The notes under the pieces are model-generated. The model was not told where the DNA came from and did no database searches. It saw only the letters and a program-made list of their open reading frames with translations. Below, piece after piece: positions 47,526-55,317 of a stretch of 64,000 nucleotides of DNA; position 1 is the first letter of the stretch, and every line of letters starts with the position of its first letter. Origin of the DNA: Streptomyces sp. DSM 110735 (GTDB lineage: Bacteria > Actinomycetota > Actinomycetes > Streptomycetales > Streptomycetaceae); the NCBI RefSeq assembly GCF_016482685.1, contig NZ_JACYHF010000001.1:372001-436000 (forward strand), read 5' to 3'. The position numbers and the translations under genes were made by a program.

Positions 47526-48863
47526 TCAGCGGCTCGCGCCCGTCACGATCCACTTGCCCGAACGGGCCCGTAGCCACAGCGTGAGCAGGCGGACCGTCAT
47601 CATCAGGGTCATGGCTCCCCACAGCGCGGTGAGCCCGCCGCCCACCACGGGGACGAGCAGCGCCACCGGTGTGAACACGGCCAGGGTGGCCACCATCGCC
47701 CAGGCCAGATAGGGCCCGTCCCCCGCGCCCATCAGGACGCCGTCCAGGACGAAGACGATCCCGCAGATCGGCTCGGAGAGCGCCACCATCAGCAGGGCGG
47801 GCAGCGCCACGTCCCGTACGACGGGGTCGCCGGTGAACAGCGGCAGGAAGAGCGGCCGGGCGACCACGACGAGCACACCGAGGACGACACCGGACGCGAT
47901 GCCCCACTGCACCATGCGGCGGCACGCCTCTCGCGCGCCCCGGGCGTCGGAGGCGCCGAGGTACCGGCCGATGATCGCCTGCCCGGCGATCGCGATGGCG
48001 TCCAGGGCGAAGGCCAGCAGGCTCCACAGGGACAGGACGATCTGATGGGCGGCGATGTCCGCGTCCCCGAGCCGGGCCGCCATCGCTGTGACGATCATCA
48101 GGATCGCTCGCAGGGACAGAGTGCGGACCAGCAGCGGAACGCCCGCCTGGGCCGATGCCCTGATCCCCGCGAGGTCCGGCCGCAGGGACGCCTTGTGCCG
48201 CCGCGCCCCGCGCACGACCACGAAGAGGTAGACGGCGGCCATGCCCCACTGGGCGATGACCGTGCCCCACGCCGAGCCCGCGATCCCGAGCCCGGCCGGG
48301 TAGACGAGCAGCGCGTTGAGGACGGCGTTGGCGACGAAGCCGCCGACGGCGACGTACAGCGGTGTCCTGGTGTTCTGGAGCCCGCGCAGTACGCCGGTGG
48401 CGGCCAGGACCGTGAGCATGGCCGGGATGCCCAGCGCCGAGATGCGCAGATAGGTGGTGGCGTAGGGCGCCGCCGTGGCGGAGGCGCCGAAGAGGCGCAC
48501 GATGTCCGGCGCCAGCGGCAGGACCACGGCGATGACCGCCACGCCGATGAGCAGGGCCAGCCAGATGCCGTCCATGCCCTGGCGCAGGGCCGCCGGGAGA
48601 TCACCGGCGCCGACCCGCCGGGACACCGCGGCCGTGGTGGCGTAGGCGAGGAAGACGAACACGCTCACGGCGGTCGTGAGGAGTGCGGTCGCGACGCCGA
48701 GACCGGCGAGCTGGGCGGTGCCGAGGTGGCCGACGATCGCGCTGTCGGCCATGACGAACAGAGGCTCGGCGACGAGCGCGCCGAAGGCCGGAACCGCCAG
48801 GGCGACGATCTCTCGGTCGTGCCGTCGGCGGGTGGCCGGGGGGATCGCGGGAGCCTGTGTCAT
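47526..48863 (-). CDS. MATE-family efflux protein (DinF-like)
   Basis: A 445-residue multidrug and toxin extrusion transporter with 12 predicted helices in two homologous halves. Signatures include ALAVPAFGALVAEPLFVMADSAIVGHLGT at the N-terminus and GQAIIGRYLGASD in the second half. The family exports cationic compounds using Na+ or H+. ATG 48863 is preferred to TTG 48872. Its position between rplI and dnaB is conserved in streptomycetes as I recall. The substrate is unknown. Confidence 0.9.
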   Translation of the reverse strand: MTQAPAIPPATRRRHDREIVALAVPAFGALVAEPLFVMADSAIVGHLGTAQLAGLGVATALLTTAVSVFVFLAYATTAAVSRRVGAGDLPAALRQGMDGIWLALLIGVAVIAVVLPLAPDIVRLFGASATAAPYATTYLRISALGIPAMLTVLAATGVLRGLQNTRTPLYVAVGGFVANAVLNALLVYPAGLGIAGSAWGTVIAQWGMAAVYLFVVVRGARRHKASLRPDLAGIRASAQAGVPLLVRTLSLRAILMIVTAMAARLGDADIAAHQIVLSLWSLLAFALDAIAIAGQAIIGRYLGASDARGAREACRRMVQWGIASGVVLGVLVVVARPLFLPLFTGDPVVRDVALPALLMVALSEPICGIVFVLDGVLMGAGDGPYLAWAMVATLAVFTPVALLVPVVGGGLTALWGAMTLMMTVRLLTLWLRARSGKWIVTGASR

Positions 48864-49322
48864 GGGCGCCAATGTATCCGTCCACAGGTAAGCGATGCAA
48901 TTGCCATGTGACCCTTACGGTCGGCCCTGGATCGCGTACGTTCGCGCGTTGTTCGAGGTGATCTTGGTCCGGCTGGGGACTTTTTTGTTCTGCACAGCCA
49001 GTGGACGATAAAGGTGCAGGTCAGGGTCGTCCTGCTCGGAGGATCGAGGTCTTGTTCACAGGGCTGTCCACCGGGTCGTGCACAGGTTTCGGGGAGTTCT
49101 CCACAGCATCTGGGCCGTCGTCCACATGGCCTGTGGATAACCAGATTGGCTGAAGGTGCCGGGGGGCCTACCGTGGTCCGGCGCCCGCTCCCTGCCCCGG
49201 CCCTGGAAAACGTCGTCCCACCGACGCGCCGGACCCGGAGCCGGGCCTCTCATTTTGTCAGTGCCGTGCCGTACAACAGAGGCTCGGCGAGGTCCGCCGT
49301 GCGGACGGGAGGAGGTGGCTCG
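48864..49322 (+). promoter_or_regulatory. dnaB upstream region
   Basis: A 459-bp gap with no convincing gene. Most of it holds the DnaA-box cluster listed separately. It must contain the dnaB promoter, which I cannot place with confidence. Confidence 0.5.
48878..49140. promoter_or_regulatory. DnaA-box cluster upstream of dnaB
   Basis: Four 9-mers match the Streptomyces consensus exactly: CCGTCCACA (48878-48886), TTCTCCACA (49097-49105), TCGTCCACA (49118-49126) and, on the minus strand, TTATCCACA (49132-49140). Near-matches are TTGTTCACA (49052-49060) and CTGTCCACC (49064-49072). Confidence 0.65.
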
Positions 49323-50801
49323 GTGAGCATTTCCGAGCCCTTGGACGATCCGTGGGCGGACAGCGGGCCCAGCGATCGTCTGCCCGCCTCCCGCCGTCGC
49401 GGCGAGACCGGCCGCAACCGCGGTGAGCAGCACGACCGCGGTCGTGACAACGGCGACTGGGACGGCGGCGGCTCCTCCTTCGAGCGGGTTCCGCCCCAGG
49501 ACCTGGACGCCGAGCAGTCCGTCCTCGGCGGCATGCTGCTGTCCAAGGAAGCCATCGCCGACGTGGTCGAGATCCTCAAGGGTCACGACTTCTACAAGCC
49601 CGCGCACGAGACGATCTACCAGGCGATCCTCGACATCTACGCGAAGGGCGAGCCGGCCGACCCGATCACCATCGCGGCCGAACTCACCAAGCGCGGCGAG
49701 ATCAACAAGGTCGGCGGCGCGGCGTATCTGCACACTCTCGTCCAGACCGTGCCGACGGCGGCGAACGCCGAGTACTACGCCGAGATCGTCCACGAGCGCG
49801 CGGTGCTGCGCCGCCTGGTGGAGGCCGGCACGCGCATCACGCAGATGGGATACGCGGCCGACGGCGACGTGGACGAGATCGTCAACAGCGCCCAGGCCGA
49901 GATCTACGCGGTCACCGAGCAGCGCACCAGCGAGGACTATCTGCCGCTCGGCGACATCATGGAGGGCGCCCTCGACGAGATCGAGGCGATCGGCTCGCGC
50001 AGCGGCGAGATGACCGGCGTGCCCACCGGGTTCACGGACTTCGACTCCCTGACCAACGGCCTGCACCCCGGCCAGATGATCGTCATCGCCGCGCGTCCCG
50101 CCATGGGTAAGTCGACGCTTGCGCTGGACTTCGCACGGGCCGCCTCGATCAAGCACAACCTGCCGAGTGTGGTCTTCTCGCTCGAGATGGGCCGCAACGA
50201 GATCGCGATGCGTCTGCTGTCCGCCGAGGCGCGGGTCGCCCTGCACCACATGCGCTCCGGCACGATGACCGACGAGGACTGGACCCGGCTGGCCCGCCGG
50301 ATGCCGGACGTCTCGGCCGCCCCGCTCTACATCGACGACTCCCCGAACCTGTCGATGATGGAGATCCGCGCCAAGTGCCGCCGTCTGAAGCAGCGCAACG
50401 ACCTGAAACTGGTCGTCATCGACTATCTCCAGCTCATGCAGTCCGGCGGCTCCAAGCGCGCCGAGAGCCGTCAGCAGGAGGTCTCGGACATGTCCCGTAA
50501 CCTCAAGCTCCTCGCGAAGGAGCTGGAGATCCCGGTGATCGCGCTGTCCCAGCTCAACCGTGGTCCCGAGCAGCGCACCGACAAGAAGCCGATGGTCTCC
50601 GACCTGCGTGAGTCCGGCTCCATCGAGCAGGACGCGGACATGGTCATCCTGCTCCACCGCGAGGACGCCTACGAGAAGGAGTCCCCGCGCGCGGGCGAGG
50701 CCGACCTGATCGTCGCCAAGCACCGAAACGGTCCCACGGCCACGATCACGGTCGCCTTCCAGGGCCACTACTCCCGCTTCGTGGACATGGCCCAGACCTG
50801 A
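49323..50801 (+). CDS. dnaB: Replicative DNA helicase DnaB
   Basis: A 492-residue hexameric helicase. A ~50-residue Arg/Gly/Asp-rich extension precedes the DnaB N-domain (PPQDLDAEQSVLGGMLLSKEAI). The RecA-like C-domain has Walker A ARPAMGKST, the Walker B region LKLVVIDYLQLMQ and SLEMGRNEIAMRLL. No intein is present. The start is GTG 49323 with GGGAGGAGGTGG upstream; the frame is open 103 codons further but without homology. It is loaded at oriC with help from DnaA and DciA, both encoded in this window. Confidence 0.96.
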   Translation: MSISEPLDDPWADSGPSDRLPASRRRGETGRNRGEQHDRGRDNGDWDGGGSSFERVPPQDLDAEQSVLGGMLLSKEAIADVVEILKGHDFYKPAHETIYQAILDIYAKGEPADPITIAAELTKRGEINKVGGAAYLHTLVQTVPTAANAEYYAEIVHERAVLRRLVEAGTRITQMGYAADGDVDEIVNSAQAEIYAVTEQRTSEDYLPLGDIMEGALDEIEAIGSRSGEMTGVPTGFTDFDSLTNGLHPGQMIVIAARPAMGKSTLALDFARAASIKHNLPSVVFSLEMGRNEIAMRLLSAEARVALHHMRSGTMTDEDWTRLARRMPDVSAAPLYIDDSPNLSMMEIRAKCRRLKQRNDLKLVVIDYLQLMQSGGSKRAESRQQEVSDMSRNLKLLAKELEIPVIALSQLNRGPEQRTDKKPMVSDLRESGSIEQDADMVILLHREDAYEKESPRAGEADLIVAKHRNGPTATITVAFQGHYSRFVDMAQT

Positions 50802-50829
50802 TCCGACCGACGCCGCACACCGAGTGTTC

Positions 50830-51939
50830 TCAGTCGGGCTGGAAGAACGCGAGCATCTTGCGGGCCGCGTCGGGCGCCGTCAGGAGTGCCTGGACGCGCG
50901 CGGACTGCCGGGCGGCGGCGCCGGTGCGTGCGAACATCTCGCGTTCGTACTCCGCGACAGCGGTGGGGAAGTCGTCCGGGTGCGCGGCCAGCGCGAGGCC
51001 GAGCACGGCGCCGTCCAGCAGTGCCATGTTGGCGCCCTCGCCCGCCGGGGGCATCAGGTGCGCGGCATCGCCGACCAGCGTGACGTCCGATGCCGACGGC
51101 CAGGTCAGACCGACCGGAAGCGTGGTGATCGACCGCGGCACGACCGAGTCGTCGCAGGCCGCGATCAGCGCGGTGAACCGTGCATCCCAGCCGGAGAGCA
51201 GCTCGATCAGCCGCGCCTTGGCGGCGGCCGGGTCGTCGAACGGGATCCCCGCGGTGGCGAACCAGTCCTCGGGGGTGTTGTAGAAGCTGAGCCCGATGCG
51301 GACGCGGCCGTCGCCGTTGCGCTGCGCCGCCAGGCACATGCCGTCGCCGAACACCCAGTAGTTGCCGCGCCCGACCATCGCCGCGAGGTCGGGGTGCGTG
51401 CGGTCGATGTCGGGGATGCCGATCTCGACGACGTTCTGGCCGATGTGCTCCGGGCGGGCATCGGTGAGCAGCGGGCGGACCCTAGATCGCGCGCCGTCCG
51501 CGCCGACCAGCAGGTCGTACGGCGCGCTGCCGCCGTCCGCGAAGCGCAGCAGGCCGTTGTCAGCGGAGGTGAACGCGTGTCCCCAGCGCACCGTGCCCTC
51601 GGGGAGGGAGTCCAGCAGCAGGTCGCGCAGATCGGCACGGTCGACCTCGGGGCGCGCGAGCGGGGCGTCGTCGGGAGTGTCCTCCTGGTGCAGCAGGGTG
51701 CCGTCCGCCTCCAGGAGACGCATGTCCTGGCCTTCACTGCGGGCGATCGCGTGGAACCGGTCGATCAGACCGGCCTCGCGAAGGGCCCGCTGACCGGAGT
51801 GGATGTCGAGCATGCCGCCCTGCCCGCGCGCTTCGCGTGACGGCTCACGCTCGTACACGACGGAGTCCATGCCGTGCACGTGCAGCACGCGGGCGAGAGC
51901 CAGCCCGCCCATTCCGGCTCCGACGATAGCGATGGTCAT
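50830..51939 (-). CDS. TetX-like FAD-dependent monooxygenase
   Basis: A 369-residue group A flavin monooxygenase. The FAD fingerprint is IAIVGAGMGGLALARVL, followed by YEREPSREARGQGGMLDIHSGQRALREAGL, RPEVDRADLRDLLLDSL, the DG motif GADGARSRVR and the GD motif VTLVGDAAHLMPPAGEGANMAL. Several of these blocks parallel TetX, the tetracycline hydroxylase, but close relatives act on many aromatic substrates, so the substrate is open. The start ATG 51939 has GGGGAGG upstream. It is divergent from a TetR gene with palindromic sites between. Confidence 0.87.
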   Translation of the reverse strand: MTIAIVGAGMGGLALARVLHVHGMDSVVYEREPSREARGQGGMLDIHSGQRALREAGLIDRFHAIARSEGQDMRLLEADGTLLHQEDTPDDAPLARPEVDRADLRDLLLDSLPEGTVRWGHAFTSADNGLLRFADGGSAPYDLLVGADGARSRVRPLLTDARPEHIGQNVVEIGIPDIDRTHPDLAAMVGRGNYWVFGDGMCLAAQRNGDGRVRIGLSFYNTPEDWFATAGIPFDDPAAAKARLIELLSGWDARFTALIAACDDSVVPRSITTLPVGLTWPSASDVTLVGDAAHLMPPAGEGANMALLDGAVLGLALAAHPDDFPTAVAEYEREMFARTGAAARQSARVQALLTAPDAARKMLAFFQPD

Positions 51940-51952
51940 GAGCGCCTCCCCT

Positions 51953-51985
51953 TCGATACATCGTATTGATCGATACACTGTATCG
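51953..51985. promoter_or_regulatory. Probable TetR operators in the divergent promoter
   Basis: CGATACA-C-TGTATCG at 51971-51985 is a perfect 7-bp inverted repeat. TCGATACATCGTATTG at 51953-51968 holds a second imperfect palindrome (ATAC-ATC-GTAT). The two are almost contiguous and lie just upstream of the monooxygenase ribosome site. Confidence 0.6.
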
Positions 51986-52009
51986 CTCGGCGCTGGGTAC
52001 TGTGGGCGC

Positions 52010-52690
52010 ATGTTGGTGTGGGAGAGGCCGGAGCCTGCGAATCGACCCGTTCCGGCCCCGCTGAACCGGGAGCGGATCGTGCGGGCGGCCGTGCAGTTGG
52101 CCGACGCCGACGGTCTGGAGGCGGTGTCGCTGCGCAAGGTCGCCGCCGTGCTGGGCGTCGGTCCGATGCGGCTGTACGGCTACATCGACAGCAAGGAAGA
52201 GCTGCTCGACCTGATGGTCGACGCGATGTACGCCGAGATCCGGCCCGTCGGAGACGGCTGGCGGGAGATGCTCCGGTCCCTTGCCGAGACCACCAGGCAG
52301 GCCGCGCACGAGCACGAGTGGCTCGCCGATCTGCTCGGCGGACGGCCGCAGCTCGGGCCGCACGCGCTGGCCAACGGGGAGACCGTGGTGGCCGCGCTGG
52401 GCGACCTCGGTGTGGACGCCGTCATGCCGGTGGTCGCCGCGGTCAACGCGTATGTGATCGGCGCGGTGCGCCGGGAGATCGCCGAGCGGCGTGCCGAGCG
52501 GGCCAGCGGGATGGACGAGAGGCGCTGGCAGGCCGAGCTGGGTCCCTATCTGACGCGGACCTTCGCCACCGGCCGCTTCCCCGCCCTGTCCACGGTGGTG
52601 CGCGACGCCGACCACCTGGACGCCGACCACACCTTCCGGCTCGGCCTCGACTTCCTGCTCGACGGCATCGAAGCCCGCGTCGCCAAGTGA
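52010..52690 (+). CDS. TetR-family regulator, divergent from the monooxygenase
   Basis: A 226-residue repressor. The N-terminal HTH spans about residues 20-65 (RERIVRAAVQLADADGLEAVSLRKVAAVLGVGPMRLYGYIDSKEELLDLM). The C-terminal part fits the TetR_C type found with tetracycline- or drug-responsive members. The start ATG 52010 has no clear ribosome site, so translation may be leaderless. It should repress itself and the divergent monooxygenase through the palindromes at 51953-51985. The inducer is unknown. Confidence 0.87.
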   Translation: MLVWERPEPANRPVPAPLNRERIVRAAVQLADADGLEAVSLRKVAAVLGVGPMRLYGYIDSKEELLDLMVDAMYAEIRPVGDGWREMLRSLAETTRQAAHEHEWLADLLGGRPQLGPHALANGETVVAALGDLGVDAVMPVVAAVNAYVIGAVRREIAERRAERASGMDERRWQAELGPYLTRTFATGRFPALSTVVRDADHLDADHTFRLGLDFLLDGIEARVAK

Positions 52691-52759
52691 CGCGCGGCCC
52701 CAAGGCAGGACCGAAACAATGGATTCGACGTGCCGCCCTCCAGCGGATGGACTGGGCGC

Positions 52760-54148
52760 ATGACGACATCTCATGAAGAGCTGCTGCCGGGGACACGGCG
52801 GGCACTGCTGCACCGGATCGCCGTCGCGCAGGCCGAGGGCCGGGCGCCGTCGCTGGTCGCCGCGGTGGTGCGGGGCGGCCGGGTCGTGTGGCAGGGGGCG
52901 CGGTCCTCGGTGGACGGGCATGCCCCGGACGGGGAGGTGCAGTACCGGATCGGCTCCATCACCAAGACGTTCACCGCCGTGCTGGTGATGCGGCTGCGGG
53001 ACGAGGGGCTGCTGGACCTCGGGGATCCGCTGGAGAAGCATCTGCCGGGCACCGGTGCCGGTGAGGCGACCATCGCCGAACTGCTGGCCCACACCGCGGG
53101 CTTGGCGGCCGAGTCGCCCGGTCCCTGGTGGGAGCGGACCCCCGGCTCGCTGCGTCCCGAGCTGAGCGATGTGCTCGGCGAGCACCCCCTGCTGCACCCG
53201 GTGGGACGGCGCTTCCACTACTCCAACCCCGGCTACACCCTGCTCGGCGCGCTGGTGGAGGAGGTGCGCGGCGCCCCCTGGGAGCAGGTGCTGCGCGAGG
53301 AGATCCTCAAGCCGCTCGGCCTCCACCGCACGAGCACCCAGCCCCAGGCGCCGCACGCGGGCGGTTGGGCGGTGCATCCCTGGGCGGACGTCATGCTGCC
53401 CGAGCCGCTGGAGGACCTCGGCCGGATGGCGCCGGCCGGGCAACTCTGGTCGACCACCGGTGACCTCGCCCGGTTCGCCGTCTTCCTGGCCGAGGGGGAC
53501 GACCGGGTGCTGAGCGCCGAGTCGGTCCGGGAGATGCGGACACCCGCCGCGCCCGCCGAATCCACGGACGTGGCGGACGGGGCCGCCTACGGCCTCGGGA
53601 TGCAGATCCAGCACCGTGGCGGCAGGCTCCTCGTCGGCCACTCCGGCTCGCTCCCGGGCTTCGTGGCGAACCTCGTCATCAGCGTGGAGGACGACGTGGC
53701 GGCGGTCGTGCTGGCCAACGCCACCAGCGGCCCGCTGGTCGGTGCGGTGGGCGCCGATCTCGTCCGCATCGTCGCCGAGGCGGAACCGCGCATCCCGGAG
53801 CCGTGGCGGCCGTTGCCCGAAGTAGATCAGGACGTCCTTGAGTTGGCGGGGCAGTGGTACTGGGGGACACACGCCTTCGGGCTGCGGGTGTCCGCCGACG
53901 GGCTCCTGCTCGGCCCGCTCTCGGGGACCGGTCGTCGTGCGCGGTTCCGGTCGAACGGCGATGGCACCTGGACCGGTCTGGAGGGCTACTACGCCGGTGA
54001 GTTGCTGCGTGCCGTACGGCGTCCGGACGGGACGCTGAGCCACCTCGACGTCGGCTCCTTCGTCTTCACCCGGCAGCCGTACGACCCGGAGGCATCGGTG
54101 CCGGGCGGCGTGGACGAGGGCGGCTGGCGGGGGAGTAAGCAGGCTTAA
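52760..54148 (+). CDS. Serine hydrolase of the class C beta-lactamase/AmpC fold
   Basis: A 462-residue protein. The nucleophile motif is Ser66-Ile-Thr-Lys69, the second motif is Tyr154-Ser-Asn156 and the third is probably HSG in VGHSGSLPG. No signal peptide is visible, so it is probably cytosolic. Such proteins are usually esterases or D-aminopeptidases rather than resistance enzymes. The C-terminal ~100 residues form an extra beta domain (LAGQWYWGTHAFGLRV). The start ATG 52760 is chosen because homology begins soon after. Confidence 0.85.
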   Translation: MTTSHEELLPGTRRALLHRIAVAQAEGRAPSLVAAVVRGGRVVWQGARSSVDGHAPDGEVQYRIGSITKTFTAVLVMRLRDEGLLDLGDPLEKHLPGTGAGEATIAELLAHTAGLAAESPGPWWERTPGSLRPELSDVLGEHPLLHPVGRRFHYSNPGYTLLGALVEEVRGAPWEQVLREEILKPLGLHRTSTQPQAPHAGGWAVHPWADVMLPEPLEDLGRMAPAGQLWSTTGDLARFAVFLAEGDDRVLSAESVREMRTPAAPAESTDVADGAAYGLGMQIQHRGGRLLVGHSGSLPGFVANLVISVEDDVAAVVLANATSGPLVGAVGADLVRIVAEAEPRIPEPWRPLPEVDQDVLELAGQWYWGTHAFGLRVSADGLLLGPLSGTGRRARFRSNGDGTWTGLEGYYAGELLRAVRRPDGTLSHLDVGSFVFTRQPYDPEASVPGGVDEGGWRGSKQA

Positions 54149-54172
54149 GCACGGCGGCAGTTGAGAGGATTC

Positions 54173-54198
54173 GGCCCTGTTTCACGTGAAACAGGGCC
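54173..54198. terminator. 26-bp palindrome built on parS after the hydrolase gene
   Basis: parS site 10 is extended by GGCCCT and AGGGCC to a perfect 26-bp palindrome, 25 bp after the hydrolase stop. It could fold as a terminator between convergent genes. Confidence 0.5.
54179..54192. other. parS: parS site 10
   Basis: GTTTCACGTGAAAC at the centre of the 26-bp palindrome. Confidence 0.95.
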
Positions 54199-54212
54199 CA
54201 ATCGCTGTACGC

Positions 54213-54244
54213 GGGCTCTGCTGTGCGTGGGCTCTGCTGTGCGC
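54213..54244. repeat. 16-bp tandem duplication
   Basis: GGGCTCTGCTGTGCGT (54213-54228) is followed directly by GGGCTCTGCTGTGCGC (54229-54244), differing only in the last base. It lies just beyond the stop of the GNAT gene. Confidence 0.85.
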
Positions 54245-54250
54245 GGTCGC

Positions 54251-54703
54251 TCAGAGGTTCAGCTTGAAGCCCTCGTGTGAAGCCGTGAACCCGAGGCGCT
54301 CGTAGAAGCGGTGTGCGTCGGTGCGGGTCTTGTCGGAGGTCAACTGCACCAGCGTGCAGTCGAGTTCCCGCGATCGCTCGACGGCCCAACGGATGAGTGC
54401 GCTGCCCAGTCCGCTGCCGCGCTGATCCGCGTGGACGCGGACGGCCTCGATGAGCGCGCGGGTAGCGCCCTTGCGGGAAAGCCCGGGGATGATCGTGAGG
54501 TGCAGGGTGCCGATCACGCGTCCCTCCAGGGCGGCGACGACCAGGTGCTGGTTCGGGTCGGCGGCCAGGCGCTCGAACGCGGCGACGTAGGGCGCCAGGT
54601 CGTCGGGTGATTCCCGCTGGGCACCGAGGGGGTCGTCGGCCAGCATGGCGACGATCGCGGGAATGTCGTCCGGTCGGGCCCGCCGTATGTCCGTCTGTTC
54701 CAT
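54251..54703 (-). CDS. GNAT-family N-acetyltransferase
   Basis: A 150-residue single-domain GNAT with the strands RRARPDDIPAIVAML and LVVAALEGRVIGTLHLTIIP, the acetyl-CoA loop DQRGSGLGSALIRWAVERSRELDC, and the C-terminal RFYERLGFTASHEGFKL. It resembles the PhnO/aminoalkyl group, but the substrate cannot be assigned. It lies 11 bp downstream of the MarR gene on the same strand, so the two are co-transcribed. Confidence 0.88.
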   Translation of the reverse strand: MEQTDIRRARPDDIPAIVAMLADDPLGAQRESPDDLAPYVAAFERLAADPNQHLVVAALEGRVIGTLHLTIIPGLSRKGATRALIEAVRVHADQRGSGLGSALIRWAVERSRELDCTLVQLTSDKTRTDAHRFYERLGFTASHEGFKLNL

Positions 54704-54714
54704 GATCCCTGACC

Positions 54715-55173
54715 CTAGGCGGGTACGTGCAGGGACTCCACTGCCTTGACTAGGGGCGCCAGCTCGGGCTTCAGGGCGGCGGCGTCCAATGCCTCGCGGA
54801 GGGCGGCGTCATTGGTGGGGCGCGCCTGCTCCAGCAGGGCCAGACCCGCTTCGGTGACGTTCGTGTAGATGCCCCGGCGGTCGGTCGGGCACAGATAGCG
54901 CTCCAGCAGGCCCCGGTCCTCCAGGCGGGTCACCAGGCGCGTGGTGGCGCTCTGGCTGAGCACGACCGCGTCGGCCACCTGCTTCATCTGGAGATGGCCG
55001 CCCTCGCCGTCGTGCTGGCGGCTGAGCACGTCGAGCAGGGAGTACTCGCGCACGCTCAGCTCGTGCCGCGCCTGGAGGGCGCGCTCGATGTGCGCCTCGA
55101 TCCTCCCGTGCAGCAGCGACAGCGCGCACCAGCTCTGGGAGAGGGCGGTGAGCGCGGGGTCCGTCGCAGTCAT
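54715..55173 (-). CDS. MarR-family transcriptional regulator
   Basis: A 152-residue winged-helix repressor. The DNA-binding part is LSVREYSLLDVLSRQ...LQMKQVADAVVLSQSATTRLVTRLEDRGLLERYLCPTDRRG, flanked by dimerisation helices. It is divergent from an MFS exporter gene, the usual layout for MarR control of efflux. The 144-bp gap holds a GCAAT-ATTGC inverted repeat at 55225-55242. Confidence 0.9.
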   Translation of the reverse strand: MTATDPALTALSQSWCALSLLHGRIEAHIERALQARHELSVREYSLLDVLSRQHDGEGGHLQMKQVADAVVLSQSATTRLVTRLEDRGLLERYLCPTDRRGIYTNVTEAGLALLEQARPTNDAALREALDAAALKPELAPLVKAVESLHVPA

Positions 55174-55224
55174 GGGCGTTCTCCTCCGTCCTGGGCGGCC
55201 GGGTTCCAGGGTAGAGCATCACTC

Positions 55225-55242
55225 GCAATATCCAGCGATTGC
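55225..55242. promoter_or_regulatory. Possible MarR operator
   Basis: GCAAT (55225-55229) and ATTGC (55238-55242), 8 bp apart, in the marR-MFS intergenic region. The short arms make this tentative. Confidence 0.35.
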
Positions 55243-55317
55243 ATTTAACCCGCGTCTGCAACTATTGTCGAAGCGCGCAAAGCGCTCCTGCAATCGTCTG
55301 GGAAGGTGTACCCCCTC

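Noticed and set aside
50830..51939. Annotation of the monooxygenase as a tetracycline resistance gene
   Set aside because: Motif similarity to TetX is clear, but many related flavin monooxygenases act on other aromatics, so resistance is not asserted.
51845..54043. Long minus-strand open frame opposite the TetR and hydrolase genes
   Set aside because: Pro/Arg/Gly-rich, no domain, and it contradicts two well-supported plus-strand genes.
52760..54148. Serine hydrolase considered as a beta-lactamase resistance gene
   Set aside because: No signal peptide and the architecture has an extra C-terminal domain typical of esterases or peptidases of this fold.
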